NCBI GenBank assembly: GCA_018823835.1
Contig: JAHJHT010000002.1
Coordinates: 1,178,001 to 1,242,000 of the forward strand
Direction: 5' to 3'
DNA from: Alphaproteobacteria bacterium
Lineage (GTDB): Bacteria > Pseudomonadota > Alphaproteobacteria > Rhizobiales > Rhizobiaceae
DNA: 64,000 bases
A program made the translations under genes and the position numbers. Below are positions 37,125-46,068 of the stretch, in pieces. Positions within the stretch are counted from its first letter, which is position 1; every line of letters starts with the position of its first letter. The notes below the pieces were generated by a model. That model ran no database searches. It was not told the DNA's origin and saw nothing but the letters and a program-made list of their open reading frames with translations.

Positions 37125-37154
37125 AGGGGCGCGCTCCAGCCGGGGCGCGTCCTT
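37125..37154 (+). terminator. Weak stem-loop after the DUF3309 gene
   Basis: AGGGGCGCGC (37125-37134) can pair with GCGCGTCCTT (37145-37154) with two G-U pairs. Only a loose T-rich tract follows, so termination is uncertain. Confidence 0.35.
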
Positions 37155-37174
37155 CTCCTTATCTGGCGCTGTCG

Positions 37175-38347
37175 TCAGGCCTGTGATGAGTCCGCGGAAA
37201 ACTCCGCGGCGCTGGCCAGCTGGCTCATCATAAAGACCAGCACCAGCAGCAAGGCAATTCCGACGAAGACCGGAGAGAACCCGGTGCGTTCGCCGACAAA
37301 GCCGATCAGCGACGGCGCGGCAAGAATACCTGAATAGCCCATGGTGGTGACGACACTCATGCCCGCCCCTGACGAAACGCCGGGCTGGTTGCCGGCAGCC
37401 GAGAACAGGATCGGGACCATGTTGGCGATGCCCAGTCCGCTCACTGCAAAAGCTGCAATTGCAAACCACGACCAGGGTGCAATACCGGCGGCGAGCATTC
37501 CCGCAGCAGCCACGAGTGCCGAGATCCGGAAGGTTGCAACAGCACCGAAGCGATTTCGGACAGCATCGCCCAGAAACCGCATCGCCGCCATCGTGCCGGC
37601 AAAGGCTGCGTAGGCAAAGCCCGCCGTGGCAATGTCGGCGCCAAGCTCCTGGCGCATGTAGAGGGCTCCCCAGTCGAGCACGGCGCCCTCCGAATTCATG
37701 CACAGCAGGGCCATCAGTCCGAGCAGGTACACAGCCGGGCTGCGCGGCAGGATAAACCTCCGATGCTCCTGCGGCGTCGGTGCGTCGGCGACCACGTGGC
37801 GAAGCGAAACCGCCACCAGGACGATCGCCGCTGCAGTTACCAGCACAGCGTGGACAAGGTGACCGCAACTTTGAATGGCGATGCCGCCGAGCCCGCCGCC
37901 TACGAAGCCGCCCAGGCTCCAAAAGCCGTGCGAGGAGGACATGATGGCGCGCCCCAACATCTTCTCGGCCGTCACGGCGTTGGCGTTCATGGATACGTCC
38001 ATCGCGCCGATCATGCCGCCAAACAGGAACATGGTGATGGCGGCGACCGGCACATTGGGTGCCAGCGCAACCAGGAGAAGACCGAACGAGCCAGTAAGCG
38101 CAAACAGGCTGGTGACGAATTTCGAACCATGGCGCGCGATCAGGTGGCCGGCCCAGGCCATCGCGCTTACGGCACCGGCGCCGAACAGCAGGATCAGCAG
38201 GCCAAGCGTGAACTCGGTTATGTCCAAGCGATTCAGAAAGACCGGGATCTGCGGCGCCCAGCTGCCGATCAGGAAGCCGTTGACGAGGAAGATCGCAGCT
38301 ATGGCCCAACGTCCGCGTGCGGCGATGGCTTGGTTGGCGGCACGCAT
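37175..38347 (-). CDS. MFS transporter (fucose permease/YbjJ-like)
   Basis: 390 residues with twelve predicted helices. An N-terminal NGFLIGSWAPQIPVF motif and the central loop around TPQEHRR fit small-molecule MFS carriers of the YbjJ or sugar type. Its promoter region on the minus strand has TTGACA (38400-38405 on the plus strand) followed by an AAATCGGTTT operator-like element, suggesting control by a LacI-family or similar regulator. The substrate is unknown. Confidence 0.88.
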   Translation of the reverse strand: MRAANQAIAARGRWAIAAIFLVNGFLIGSWAPQIPVFLNRLDITEFTLGLLILLFGAGAVSAMAWAGHLIARHGSKFVTSLFALTGSFGLLLVALAPNVPVAAITMFLFGGMIGAMDVSMNANAVTAEKMLGRAIMSSSHGFWSLGGFVGGGLGGIAIQSCGHLVHAVLVTAAAIVLVAVSLRHVVADAPTPQEHRRFILPRSPAVYLLGLMALLCMNSEGAVLDWGALYMRQELGADIATAGFAYAAFAGTMAAMRFLGDAVRNRFGAVATFRISALVAAAGMLAAGIAPWSWFAIAAFAVSGLGIANMVPILFSAAGNQPGVSSGAGMSVVTTMGYSGILAAPSLIGFVGERTGFSPVFVGIALLLVLVFMMSQLASAAEFSADSSQA

Positions 38348-38380
38348 GGTCGAAGGGTCCCAGTTCCAGCGACCGCGAAC

Positions 38381-38405
38381 CTAAATCGGTTTAGATCCGT
38401 GTCAA
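38381..38405 (-). promoter_or_regulatory. Promoter of the MFS gene with LacI-type operator-like repeat
   Basis: On the minus strand TTGACA (38400-38405) is followed five bases later by CTAAACCGATTTAG, the reverse complement of CTAAATCGGTTTAG at 38381-38394. That repeat has the AAA-N-CG-N-TTT form of LacI/GalR operators and lies where the -35/-10 spacer should be. The -10 is not clear. Confidence 0.45.
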
Positions 38406-38494
38406 GACAAGCGGACCGAAAGGTTTTGGGCCAGTGCAAGTCCGTTGGCTACGTCACATCCGGCATGGGTCAGATATGCGTTCCGCAGCCTCTG

Positions 38495-41400
38495 CTAGGC
38501 GGCTTCCTCGAAGACGACCAGAAGATCCTTCGCATCGATCTGGTCCCCCGCCTTGACCAGCACTTCGGCGATTGTGCCGTCGCGCTCGGCGTGCAGCGCG
38601 GTTTCCATCTTCATCGCCTCGATCGACAACAGGACATCGCCGGCCTTGACCTTCTGCCCGGCCGCGACGGCCAGCGTCGACACAACCCCTGGCATCGGGG
38701 CGCCGACATGCGCCTCATTCGCGGACTCGGCCTTGGGACGGGCTTTGCCCGCCGATGCACCATGCGCTCGATCCGGAACTTTGACACGCCGCGGCTGGCC
38801 GTTGATCTCGAAAAACACCGTCACCATGCCCTTTTCGTCGACGTCGCCGATGGCCAGGCAACGGATGACCAGCGTCTTGCCCTTTTCGATGTCGACGAAA
38901 ATCTCGTCCTCGGCCTGCATGCCGTAGAAGTAGACCGGGGTGGGCAGCACGCTGACCGGCCCGTAGACCTCCTGCAGGCCGGCGAAATCAACGAAGACTT
39001 TCGGATACATCAGCCAGGAGGCGAATTCGTATTCGCTGAGCGGCCGGCCGAGCTTTTCCTCGATCTCCTTGCGATCGGCCTTCAGGTCGGCCGGCTTGAG
39101 CAGGGAGCCTGGCCTCACCGTGATCGGCTTGTCGCCCTTCAGGGCCTTCTTCTGCAGCTTCTCGGGCCAGCCGCCGGGCGACTGTCCGAGATCGCCATGC
39201 AGCATCGAGATGACGGAATCGGGAAAGGCGATGTCCTTGGCCGGGTTCTCGACGTCGGCCACGGTAAGGTCCTGGCTGACCATCATCAGTGCCATGTCGC
39301 CGACAACCTTGGAGGACGGCGTCACCTTGACGATGTCGCCGAACATCAGGTTGACGTCGTGATAGGCCTGCGCGACCTCGTGCCAGCGGGTCTCGAGGCC
39401 AAGAGAGCGGGCCTGCTCCTTGAGATTGGTGAACTGGCCACCCGGCATTTCGTGCAGGTAAACCTCGGAGGCCGGACCCTTGAGGTCGCTCTCGAAGGCT
39501 GCGTACTGGTTGCGAACCGCCTCCCAGTAAAACGAGATCCTGCGGATCCATTCGGGGTCGAGTTCGGGATCGCGCTCGGAACCCTTGAGCGCCTCGACGA
39601 CCGAACCGAGACAGGGCTGTGAGGTGTTGCCCGAGAAAGCATCCATGGCAGCATCGATGGCGTCGACCCCGCTGTCGACCGCGGCCAGAACCGTAGCGGC
39701 GGACAGTCCGGACGTATCGTGCGTGTGGAAGTGGATCGGTAGATCGGTCGCCTCGCGCAGAGCCTTGAAAAGCACCCTTGCGGCATTGGGCTTGAGCAGC
39801 CCTGCCATGTCCTTGACCGCAATGATGTGCGCGCCCGCGGCCTCGAGTTCGCGGGTCAGCCCAACGTAATATTTCAGGTCATACTTGGCGCGGTCGGGAT
39901 CGAGCAGGTCGCCGGTGTAGCAGATGGCCGCCTCGCACAGCTTGCCCTCGGCGACGATCGCGTCCATCGAGACACGCATGTTCTCGACCCAGTTCAGGCA
40001 GTCGAAGACGCGGAACAGGTCGATGCCGCCGGCCGCGGCCTGCTTGACGAAGTGCTGCACCACGTTGTCGGGATAGTTCGTGTAGCCGACGCCATTGGCG
40101 CCCCTGAGCAGCATCTGAAGCAGAAGATTGGGCGCAGCCTCGCGCACCCGCGCGAGCCGCTCCCAGGGGTCCTCGGTGAGAAAGCGCATGGCGACGTCGA
40201 AGGTCGCGCCGCCCCAGCATTCCAGCGACAGAAGCTGGGGCAGGGCACGGGCATAGACGCCGGCGATGCCGGCGATGTCATGCGTGCGCATGCGCGTGGC
40301 AAGCAGCGACTGGTGGCCATCGCGCATCGTGGTATCGGTAACGAGAACCTGCTTCTCGGCACGCATCCAGGCAGCAAACTTCTCGGGCCCGAGCGCGTCG
40401 AACTTCTGCTTGCTGCCGTCTGGAATGGCGCCGTTGAGGTAAGGCACGACCGGACGCGGCGCGTCCGCCTTGGGCTCCGGCCGTCCCCGCGTCTCGGGGT
40501 GGCCGTTGACGCTCACGTCGGCAAGGTAATTCAGCAGCTTGGTTGCGCGGTCCTGGCGCTTGACCTGGGCGAACAGCTCCGGCGTCGAGTCGATGAAGCG
40601 GGTGGTGTAGCTGTTGTCGGCGAAACTCGGGTGATTGATGATCGCCTCGAGGAAAGTCAGGTTGGTCGCGACGCCGCGAATGCGGAACTCGCGCAGGGCG
40701 CGGTTCATGCGGGCGATCGCCTCGCCCGGCGTCGGCGCCCAGGCGGTGATCTTTTCAAGCAGCGGATCGTAGAAGCGGGTGATGACGGCGCCGGAATAGG
40801 CGGTGCCGCCGTCGAGCCGGATGCCGAAACCGGTGGCGCCGCGATAGGCGGTGATGCGGCCATAGTCGGGAATGAAATTGTGTTCGGGATCTTCGGTGGT
40901 GATGCGGCACTGGAGCGCATGGCCCGTGTGGCGGATGTCGGCCTGGGCCGGAACGCCGGATTCAGGTGTTCCGATGGCGAAGCCGTCGAGGATGTGGATC
41001 TGCGCCTTGACGATATCGATGCCGGTGACCTGCTCGGTCACCGTGTGCTCGACCTGGATGCGCGGATTGACCTCGATGAAGTAGAACTTGCCGGTGTCGG
41101 CATCCATCAGGAACTCGACCGTGCCGGCGCCGATGTAAGAGGTATCGTTGGCGATGGCCAGCGCGTAGCCGCAGAGCTCGGCCCGCTGTTCGTCGTCGAG
41201 ATAGGGCGCGGGGGCCCGCTCGACGACCTTCTGGTTGCGCCGCTGGATCGAGCAGTCGCGTTCGAAGAGATGGACCGCGTTGCCGTGCGTGTCGCCGAGG
41301 ATCTGTACCTCGACGTGGCGGGCGCGTTCGATCAGCTTTTCGAGATAGACCTCGTCCTTGCCGAAGGCGGCGCGTGCCTCGCGCTTGCCCTCCGTAACCT

Positions 41401-41962
41401 CGCGCAGCAGGTCGTCCTCGCTGCGGATGGAGCGCATGCCGCGTCCGCCGCCGCCCCAGGAAGCCTTCAGCATCACCGGATAGCCAACCTCGGCGGCGAG
41501 CTTCTTGATGGCTTCGGGATCGTCGGGAAGCGGCTCTGTCGCCGGGATGACCGGCACGCCGACGCGAATGGCGAGGTTGCGGGCAGCGACCTTGTTGCCG
41601 AGACTTCGCATTGTCTCGGCCTTGGGACCGATGAAGGTGATGCCGGCCTCGGCGCAAGCGTCGGCGAACTCGGGACTTTCCGACAGCAGGCCGTAGCCCG
41701 GGTGGATAGCGTCGGCGCCAGAAAGCCTCGCCACCCGCATGATCTCGTCGATCGACAGGTAGCTCTCGATCGGGCCCATCTCCTTGGCGAGATGCGGCCC
41801 GCGGCCGACCTGGTAGGACTCGTCGGCCTTGAAGCGATGCAGGGAGTACTTGTCTTCCTCCGCCCAGATGGCGACGGTCTTCAATCCAAGCTCGTTGGCG
41901 GCACGGAAGACACGGATGGCTATCTCGGAGCGATTGGCGACAAGAATTTTTGTAATCGACAC
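38495..41962 (-). CDS. pyc: Pyruvate carboxylase
   Basis: 1155-residue biotin enzyme that carboxylates pyruvate to oxaloacetate, an anaplerotic step. The order is the biotin carboxylase domain (residues about 1-450, starting KILVANRSEIAIRVFRAA), the carboxyltransferase domain (TTMRDGHQSLLATRMRT), then the biotin carrier domain. The biotinylated Lys is near residue 1118 in EAMKMETAL. It has its own upstream region of 115 bases, and the neighbouring livJ ends before it at a strong terminator, so it is separate from liv. Confidence 0.98.
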   Translation of the reverse strand: MSITKILVANRSEIAIRVFRAANELGLKTVAIWAEEDKYSLHRFKADESYQVGRGPHLAKEMGPIESYLSIDEIMRVARLSGADAIHPGYGLLSESPEFADACAEAGITFIGPKAETMRSLGNKVAARNLAIRVGVPVIPATEPLPDDPEAIKKLAAEVGYPVMLKASWGGGGRGMRSIRSEDDLLREVTEGKREARAAFGKDEVYLEKLIERARHVEVQILGDTHGNAVHLFERDCSIQRRNQKVVERAPAPYLDDEQRAELCGYALAIANDTSYIGAGTVEFLMDADTGKFYFIEVNPRIQVEHTVTEQVTGIDIVKAQIHILDGFAIGTPESGVPAQADIRHTGHALQCRITTEDPEHNFIPDYGRITAYRGATGFGIRLDGGTAYSGAVITRFYDPLLEKITAWAPTPGEAIARMNRALREFRIRGVATNLTFLEAIINHPSFADNSYTTRFIDSTPELFAQVKRQDRATKLLNYLADVSVNGHPETRGRPEPKADAPRPVVPYLNGAIPDGSKQKFDALGPEKFAAWMRAEKQVLVTDTTMRDGHQSLLATRMRTHDIAGIAGVYARALPQLLSLECWGGATFDVAMRFLTEDPWERLARVREAAPNLLLQMLLRGANGVGYTNYPDNVVQHFVKQAAAGGIDLFRVFDCLNWVENMRVSMDAIVAEGKLCEAAICYTGDLLDPDRAKYDLKYYVGLTRELEAAGAHIIAVKDMAGLLKPNAARVLFKALREATDLPIHFHTHDTSGLSAATVLAAVDSGVDAIDAAMDAFSGNTSQPCLGSVVEALKGSERDPELDPEWIRRISFYWEAVRNQYAAFESDLKGPASEVYLHEMPGGQFTNLKEQARSLGLETRWHEVAQAYHDVNLMFGDIVKVTPSSKVVGDMALMMVSQDLTVADVENPAKDIAFPDSVISMLHGDLGQSPGGWPEKLQKKALKGDKPITVRPGSLLKPADLKADRKEIEEKLGRPLSEYEFASWLMYPKVFVDFAGLQEVYGPVSVLPTPVYFYGMQAEDEIFVDIEKGKTLVIRCLAIGDVDEKGMVTVFFEINGQPRRVKVPDRAHGASAGKARPKAESANEAHVGAPMPGVVSTLAVAAGQKVKAGDVLLSIEAMKMETALHAERDGTIAEVLVKAGDQIDAKDLLVVFEEAA

Positions 41963-42079
41963 AGGGACGCTCCAGGCACGAAATTACGGATCAGGAGCCC
42001 ATGTGTAGCGGGAAAATGCTGCAGTGCAAACCAAAACCCGTGCGGTCTTTGGGGTCGAGCCGGCCGTCGGCCCAAACAA

Positions 42080-42108
42080 AAATGCCCGGCGCGGAGCGCC
42101 GGGCATTT
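42080..42108 (-). terminator. Intrinsic terminator after livJ
   Basis: A 13-bp perfect stem, AAATGCCCGGCGC with GCGCCGGGCATTT, and a GGA loop. On the minus strand it is followed by a T-run. It separates livJ from pyc. Confidence 0.9.
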
Positions 42109-42130
42109 CGGGCAAAAAAACCTTGCCGGA

Positions 42131-43252
42131 TTACATTTCGTTTTCGAAGTAGCTGTACTTGCCGTCGTCACCCTTCTTCCAGGTGTACATGACGTAGTCC
42201 GGACGCGTGATGTCGCCCTTTTCGTCGAAGCTGAGCTCGCCGATGGCCGTGGTGAAGGGACCATTGGCCTTGGCGGCCTCGGCGACCTTCTGCGGATCAT
42301 TTTCGCCCGCGGCAGCGGCGGCGGCGGCGATGACCTGCATGGCAGCGTAGGAGTACAGCGTGTAGGCTTCAGGCTCGAAACCGGCGGCGCGGAACTTCTC
42401 GACGAGTTCCTTGGCGTTCGGGTTCTTGCGCGGATCTGGAGCGAACGTCATCAGCGTGCCGTCCACAGCGTCGCCGGCGATCGAGGCCAACTCGTTGGAG
42501 ACGATGCCGTCGCCCGACATGAACGAGGCCTTCAGGCCCTGGTCGGCGAGCTGACGCATAATCAGGCCGGCCTCGGTGTGCAGGCCGCCCCAGTAGACGA
42601 CCGAGACGCCGGCTTCCTTCATCTTGGCGATGAGCGCCGAGAAGTCCTTGTCGCCGACATTGACGCCTTCGTACATGACTTCGTTGACGCCGTTGGCGTT
42701 TGCCGCCTTCTTGGTTTCGTCGGCCAGACCCTGACCGTAAGGCGTCTTGTCGTGCAGGATGGCGACCTTGGCATCCTTGAAGTTGGCGGCCAGGTAATCG
42801 CCGGCAACCTTGCCCTGCTGATCGTCACGTCCGCAGGTGCGGAAGGTGTTCCAAAGGCCACGCTCCGTGAAGGTCGGGTTCGTCGAGGCAGGCGTGATCT
42901 GGAAGACGCCGTTCTCGGCGTAGACTTCCGACGCCGGGATCGAAACGCCCGAGTTGAAGTGGCCGACAACGAACTTGACGCCATCGGCGACAAACTTGTT
43001 GGCGACGGAGATGCCCTGCTTCGGGTCGGAGACGTCGTCGCCGACGACGACCTTGACCATCTCGCCGTTGATGCCGCCAGCTGCATTGATGTCGGCGGCA
43101 GCCTGCTCGGCGCCCTTCTGGAGCTGTGCGCCGAAGGCAGCGTTCGGGCCGGTGATCGGACCGGCGACGCCTACCAGGATGTCTGCCCAAGCGGAGCCGC
43201 TGAACGCCATGAGCGCGGTCAGGGCAACTGCGGACAAGAGTGATTTCTTCAT
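42131..43252 (-). CDS. livJ: Branched-chain amino acid ABC transporter substrate-binding protein (LivJ/LivK type)
   Basis: 373 residues from the ATG at 43252. A signal peptide of 23 residues ends at SAWA. The mature protein is a type-1 periplasmic binding protein that begins [18 protein letters not shown], with [12 protein letters not shown] and [15 protein letters not shown] segments. Residues around the binding cleft support Leu/Ile/Val or other hydrophobic amino acids, but paralogues can bind different ligands. It is the most downstream liv gene on this strand; the permeases and ATPases lie upstream, with a small DUF6867-like gene between. Confidence 0.92.
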   Translation of the reverse strand: MKKSLLSAVALTALMAFSGSAWADILVGVAGPITGPNAAFGAQLQKGAEQAAADINAAGGINGEMVKVVVGDDVSDPKQGISVANKFVADGVKFVVGHFNSGVSIPASEVYAENGVFQITPASTNPTFTERGLWNTFRTCGRDDQQGKVAGDYLAANFKDAKVAILHDKTPYGQGLADETKKAANANGVNEVMYEGVNVGDKDFSALIAKMKEAGVSVVYWGGLHTEAGLIMRQLADQGLKASFMSGDGIVSNELASIAGDAVDGTLMTFAPDPRKNPNAKELVEKFRAAGFEPEAYTLYSYAAMQVIAAAAAAAGENDPQKVAEAAKANGPFTTAIGELSFDEKGDITRPDYVMYTWKKGDDGKYSYFENEM

Positions 43253-43385
43253 CGATTGACTCCCATTTACTGAGTGGGCGGATGATGCCTTCATGCGATG
43301 CCCACCCTATCGCAGAAGCCGTACTTTGCCGATTTTCCGGCAGTTGTCACGCCCATTTACCTCGAGGCGAGGTTAATCATGAACG

Positions 43386-43733
43386 TCAACTCTTTGCCCG
43401 CCAGCTCAACATCGAGGCGCGCTCGTAGAGCCAGTGGTATTGGGTCACCATCTGGTTGGTCCGCGTGTAACGATAGCCAAGAAGACCGATGATCATCAGG
43501 ACGATAGTGTCAACCACGTAGTACTGTGCAGTGAACATCGTGCCGTCGAACAGCGCATGATGGATAAAGCGTACCCCGATGCCCAGCAACAACAAGAAGA
43601 CGACCAGGCTCGACACCGGCCGCCAGGTCTGCGCACTCGCCCTGCCGGTCATCCACGCCGCCCAGCCGCCAAGCAGGCAGGTGACAAAAAAGAACTGCCA
43701 GATGGAGGCTTCCTCGTAGAGAATTCCCTGCAT
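43386..43733 (-). CDS. DUF6867-like small membrane protein in the liv cluster
   Basis: 115 residues with three hydrophobic segments (FFFVTCLLGGWAAWM, VVFLLLLGIGVRFIHHALF and YYVVDTIVLMIIGLLGYRYTR). The conserved-looking GVRFIHHALFDG carries two His residues in a membrane segment. It sits between livF and livJ on the same strand, 17 bases after livF, and is therefore likely part of the liv operon. The role in transport is unknown. The family name is from memory of the usual rhizobial annotation. Confidence 0.75.
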   Translation of the reverse strand: MQGILYEEASIWQFFFVTCLLGGWAAWMTGRASAQTWRPVSSLVVFLLLLGIGVRFIHHALFDGTMFTAQYYVVDTIVLMIIGLLGYRYTRTNQMVTQYHWLYERASMLSWRAKS

Positions 43734-43750
43734 GGTTCAGTCTCCAAAAA

Positions 43751-44479
43751 TCAATGGCGGCCGCCTTCAAGGTAGGCGGCACGCACCTCGGGGTTGGCCA
43801 GAAGATCCTTGCCAGTCCCGCTCATCGTGACCATGCCGTTGACCATGACGTAGCCGCGGTTGGCGAGTTTCAGGGCGCCAAAAGCGTTCTGTTCAACGAG
43901 AAAGACGGTCAGTCCCTGTGAGGCATTGAGCTCACGGATGGCGTCGAAAATCTGTTTGACGATAAGTGGCGCCAGACCGAGCGAGGGCTCGTCGAGAAGG
44001 AGCAGCTTGGGCCGCGCCATGAGCGCTCGACCGATCGAAAGCATCTGCTGCTCGCCACCCGAAAGCGTGCCGCCGCGCTGCGACGCGCGTTCCTTGAGAC
44101 GCGGAAACAGATGGAAGACCTTCTCGACGTCCTCGTCGAAGAATTCGAGCTTGTCGAGACTGGCTCCCATCTGAAGGTTTTCCAGCACCGTCATGCGCGG
44201 AAAGATGCGGCGCCCTTCCGGCGACTGCGCGATGCGCATGCGAGCGATCTCGTGCGTGGGCATCTCGGTGATGTCGGTGCCCTGGAAGGTGATGGTACCC
44301 CTTCTTGCACGCGGGGTGCCGAAGATGGTCATCATCATGGTCGACTTGCCGGCGCCATTGGCGCCGATCAGGGCGACGATCTCGCCCTTGTTGACGTTGA
44401 TGCTGACACCGCCAAGGGCGCGGATGTTGCCGTAATAGGCTTCGACGCCATCGATCTCGAGCAATGGTTTCTCGGCCAT
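43751..44479 (-). CDS. livF: Branched-chain amino acid ABC transporter ATPase LivF
   Basis: 242-residue ABC ATPase. Walker A GANGAGKST, signature LSGGEQQML and Walker B LLLLDEPSLGLAP are visible, with EAYYGNIRALGGVSINV near the start as in LivF. It pairs with LivG to power LivH/LivM. Its start overlaps the livG stop by one base (TAATG), so translation is coupled. Confidence 0.97.
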   Translation of the reverse strand: MAEKPLLEIDGVEAYYGNIRALGGVSINVNKGEIVALIGANGAGKSTMMMTIFGTPRARRGTITFQGTDITEMPTHEIARMRIAQSPEGRRIFPRMTVLENLQMGASLDKLEFFDEDVEKVFHLFPRLKERASQRGGTLSGGEQQMLSIGRALMARPKLLLLDEPSLGLAPLIVKQIFDAIRELNASQGLTVFLVEQNAFGALKLANRGYVMVNGMVTMSGTGKDLLANPEVRAAYLEGGRH

Positions 44480-46068
44480 TATTTAGCCCCCCTGGTCTTC
44501 GGCGCCGGTTTGGACTGGGCCTTGGCGAGCTTCTTCGCCTGTCCGATCCAGTCTTCGCGGGCAATGCGCCCGTCAAAGGCCAGGTAGGCTTCGACCGCTG
44601 CAATGTCAGCCTTCGTCCAGGCCGCGATCTGATCGAAATGGTAGATGCCGTGCTGGTTCAGCTTGCGCTCATTCACGGGGCCGATGCCCTTGATCAGGGT
44701 CAGCTTGTCGGCGGTGCCGCCGCGCGGACCCGACAGCTTCCTTGCGGGCTTCGCGGCAGCAGGCTTCTTTGCCGGCGCGGCAGCCGCCTTGGCAGTGGCA
44801 GGCTTTGCAGCCGCCTTTGCGGAAGCCGGTTTTGCAGCCGCCTTGGCAGATGCAGGCTTCGTTGCCGCAGCCTTCGCAGGTGCCGGCTTGGCCGCTGCCA
44901 ACTTCGCCGGCTTTGCCGTCACAGTCTTGGCAGCTACCGGCTTGCGGGTTGCCTTTTCAGCGGCCGGCTTGGGCTCGACCTTTGACGGCGCCTTCGCCGC
45001 TGCGGGCTTCGCACGCTTGGGTTTGGCTGGCGCGGCTGTCTTGGCCTTGGCCGCACGCCGCTCCACCTGGTCTGCCTTGGACGCCGAATGCGATATGCTG
45101 ACCACCTCGCCCATCGCATCGCTGTGGCCGACGGAGTCCGAGACCGGTCCGGCCATCATGGAGGCAGAATCGTGCGGGCCGTGTGCACGGTCCGGCTCGC
45201 CGTCGAATTTCTCGATGACATCGGTGTCGCCGACCTCGGTAAGCACGTCGACCACTTCCTCGTCGTCGATGCCCAGATAGGCGGCGATGACCTTGGGATC
45301 GTTCTTCACATGGGCGGGATTGCCGTCAGAAATCTTGCGGCCATATTCGAGCACGACGACATGGTCGGAGATTTCCATGACCACGGACATGTCATGCTCG
45401 ATGAGCAGGATCGAGGTTCCGGTGGTGGCCTTGATGTCGTTGAGCAGTGAGTTGAGCGCCAGCGACTCGCGCGGGTTGAGGCCGGCGGCCGGTTCGTCCA
45501 GGCACAAAAGCTCTGGCCCGGTGCACATCGCGCGGGCGATTTCCAGCCGGCGCTGCGCGCCATAGGGGAGGTCGCCCGCCGGATCGTCGGCGCGCTCGAT
45601 GAGGTCCGCCTTTTCCAGCCAGAACTTCGCCAGCTCGATCGAGTCGGCAGAGGCCTTCTTGTAGCGGCTGAAACCGAGCAGGCCGAGAACCGTGTAGCCC
45701 GAGGCCAGCATCAGCTTGTTGTGCTGCGCAACCAGCAGGTTTTCCAGCACCGTCATGCCCGAGAAGAGGCGGATGTTCTGAAACGTTCGCGCAACCTTGG
45801 CGCGGGCCGGAATCTCGTGGTCGGGCAGGCGCTCAAGAAGATACTGCCTGCCGTTCTTCCGGTTCAGTTTGATCATGCCCTCGGTCGGCTTGTAGAAGCC
45901 GGTGATGCAGTTGAACACGGTCGTCTTGCCGGCGCCATTCGGACCGATCAGCGCGGTGATGTCGCCGCGCTTTGCCTGAAATGACAGGTCGCCGATGGCC
46001 ACCAGACCGCCGAACTTCATGGACAGGTGCTCGACCTCGAGGACCGCGTCTTTGTGGGGAACTTTCAT
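44479..46068 (-). CDS. livG: LivG ABC ATPase with C-terminal Ala/Lys/Pro linker and HhH-like domain
   Basis: 529 residues, about twice the usual LivG length. Residues 1-270 form a complete ABC ATPase: Walker A GPNGAGKTT at 42-50, signature-like LPYGAQRRLEIARA at 167-180 and Walker B LLCLDEP at 187-193. Residues of about 335-446 are an Ala/Lys/Pro-rich linker with repeats like PASAKAAAK. Residues 452-515 form a small domain beginning DKLTLIKGIGPVNERKL, followed by IYHFDQIAAWT and GRIAREDWI. This looks like the helix-hairpin-helix tail seen on rhizobial NuoE and ribosomal protein L21. The stop overlaps livF and the start overlaps livM, so it is in frame and in the operon. Confidence 0.9.
   Translation of the reverse strand: MKVPHKDAVLEVEHLSMKFGGLVAIGDLSFQAKRGDITALIGPNGAGKTTVFNCITGFYKPTEGMIKLNRKNGRQYLLERLPDHEIPARAKVARTFQNIRLFSGMTVLENLLVAQHNKLMLASGYTVLGLLGFSRYKKASADSIELAKFWLEKADLIERADDPAGDLPYGAQRRLEIARAMCTGPELLCLDEPAAGLNPRESLALNSLLNDIKATTGTSILLIEHDMSVVMEISDHVVVLEYGRKISDGNPAHVKNDPKVIAAYLGIDDEEVVDVLTEVGDTDVIEKFDGEPDRAHGPHDSASMMAGPVSDSVGHSDAMGEVVSISHSASKADQVERRAAKAKTAAPAKPKRAKPAAAKAPSKVEPKPAAEKATRKPVAAKTVTAKPAKLAAAKPAPAKAAATKPASAKAAAKPASAKAAAKPATAKAAAAPAKKPAAAKPARKLSGPRGGTADKLTLIKGIGPVNERKLNQHGIYHFDQIAAWTKADIAAVEAYLAFDGRIAREDWIGQAKKLAKAQSKPAPKTRGAK

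Noticed and set aside
39827-43243. A very long open frame antisense to pyc and livJ, and similar long antisense frames at 1150-2646, 14416-16515 and 31571-33373
   Set aside because: They mirror real genes of recognised families. High GC at third codon positions keeps stop codons rare on the opposite strand. None has domain features.
44600-45070. The Ala/Lys/Pro-rich part of livG as a frameshift or assembly artefact
   Set aside because: The frame stays open through the repeats into a structured domain and overlaps livF correctly at the end.
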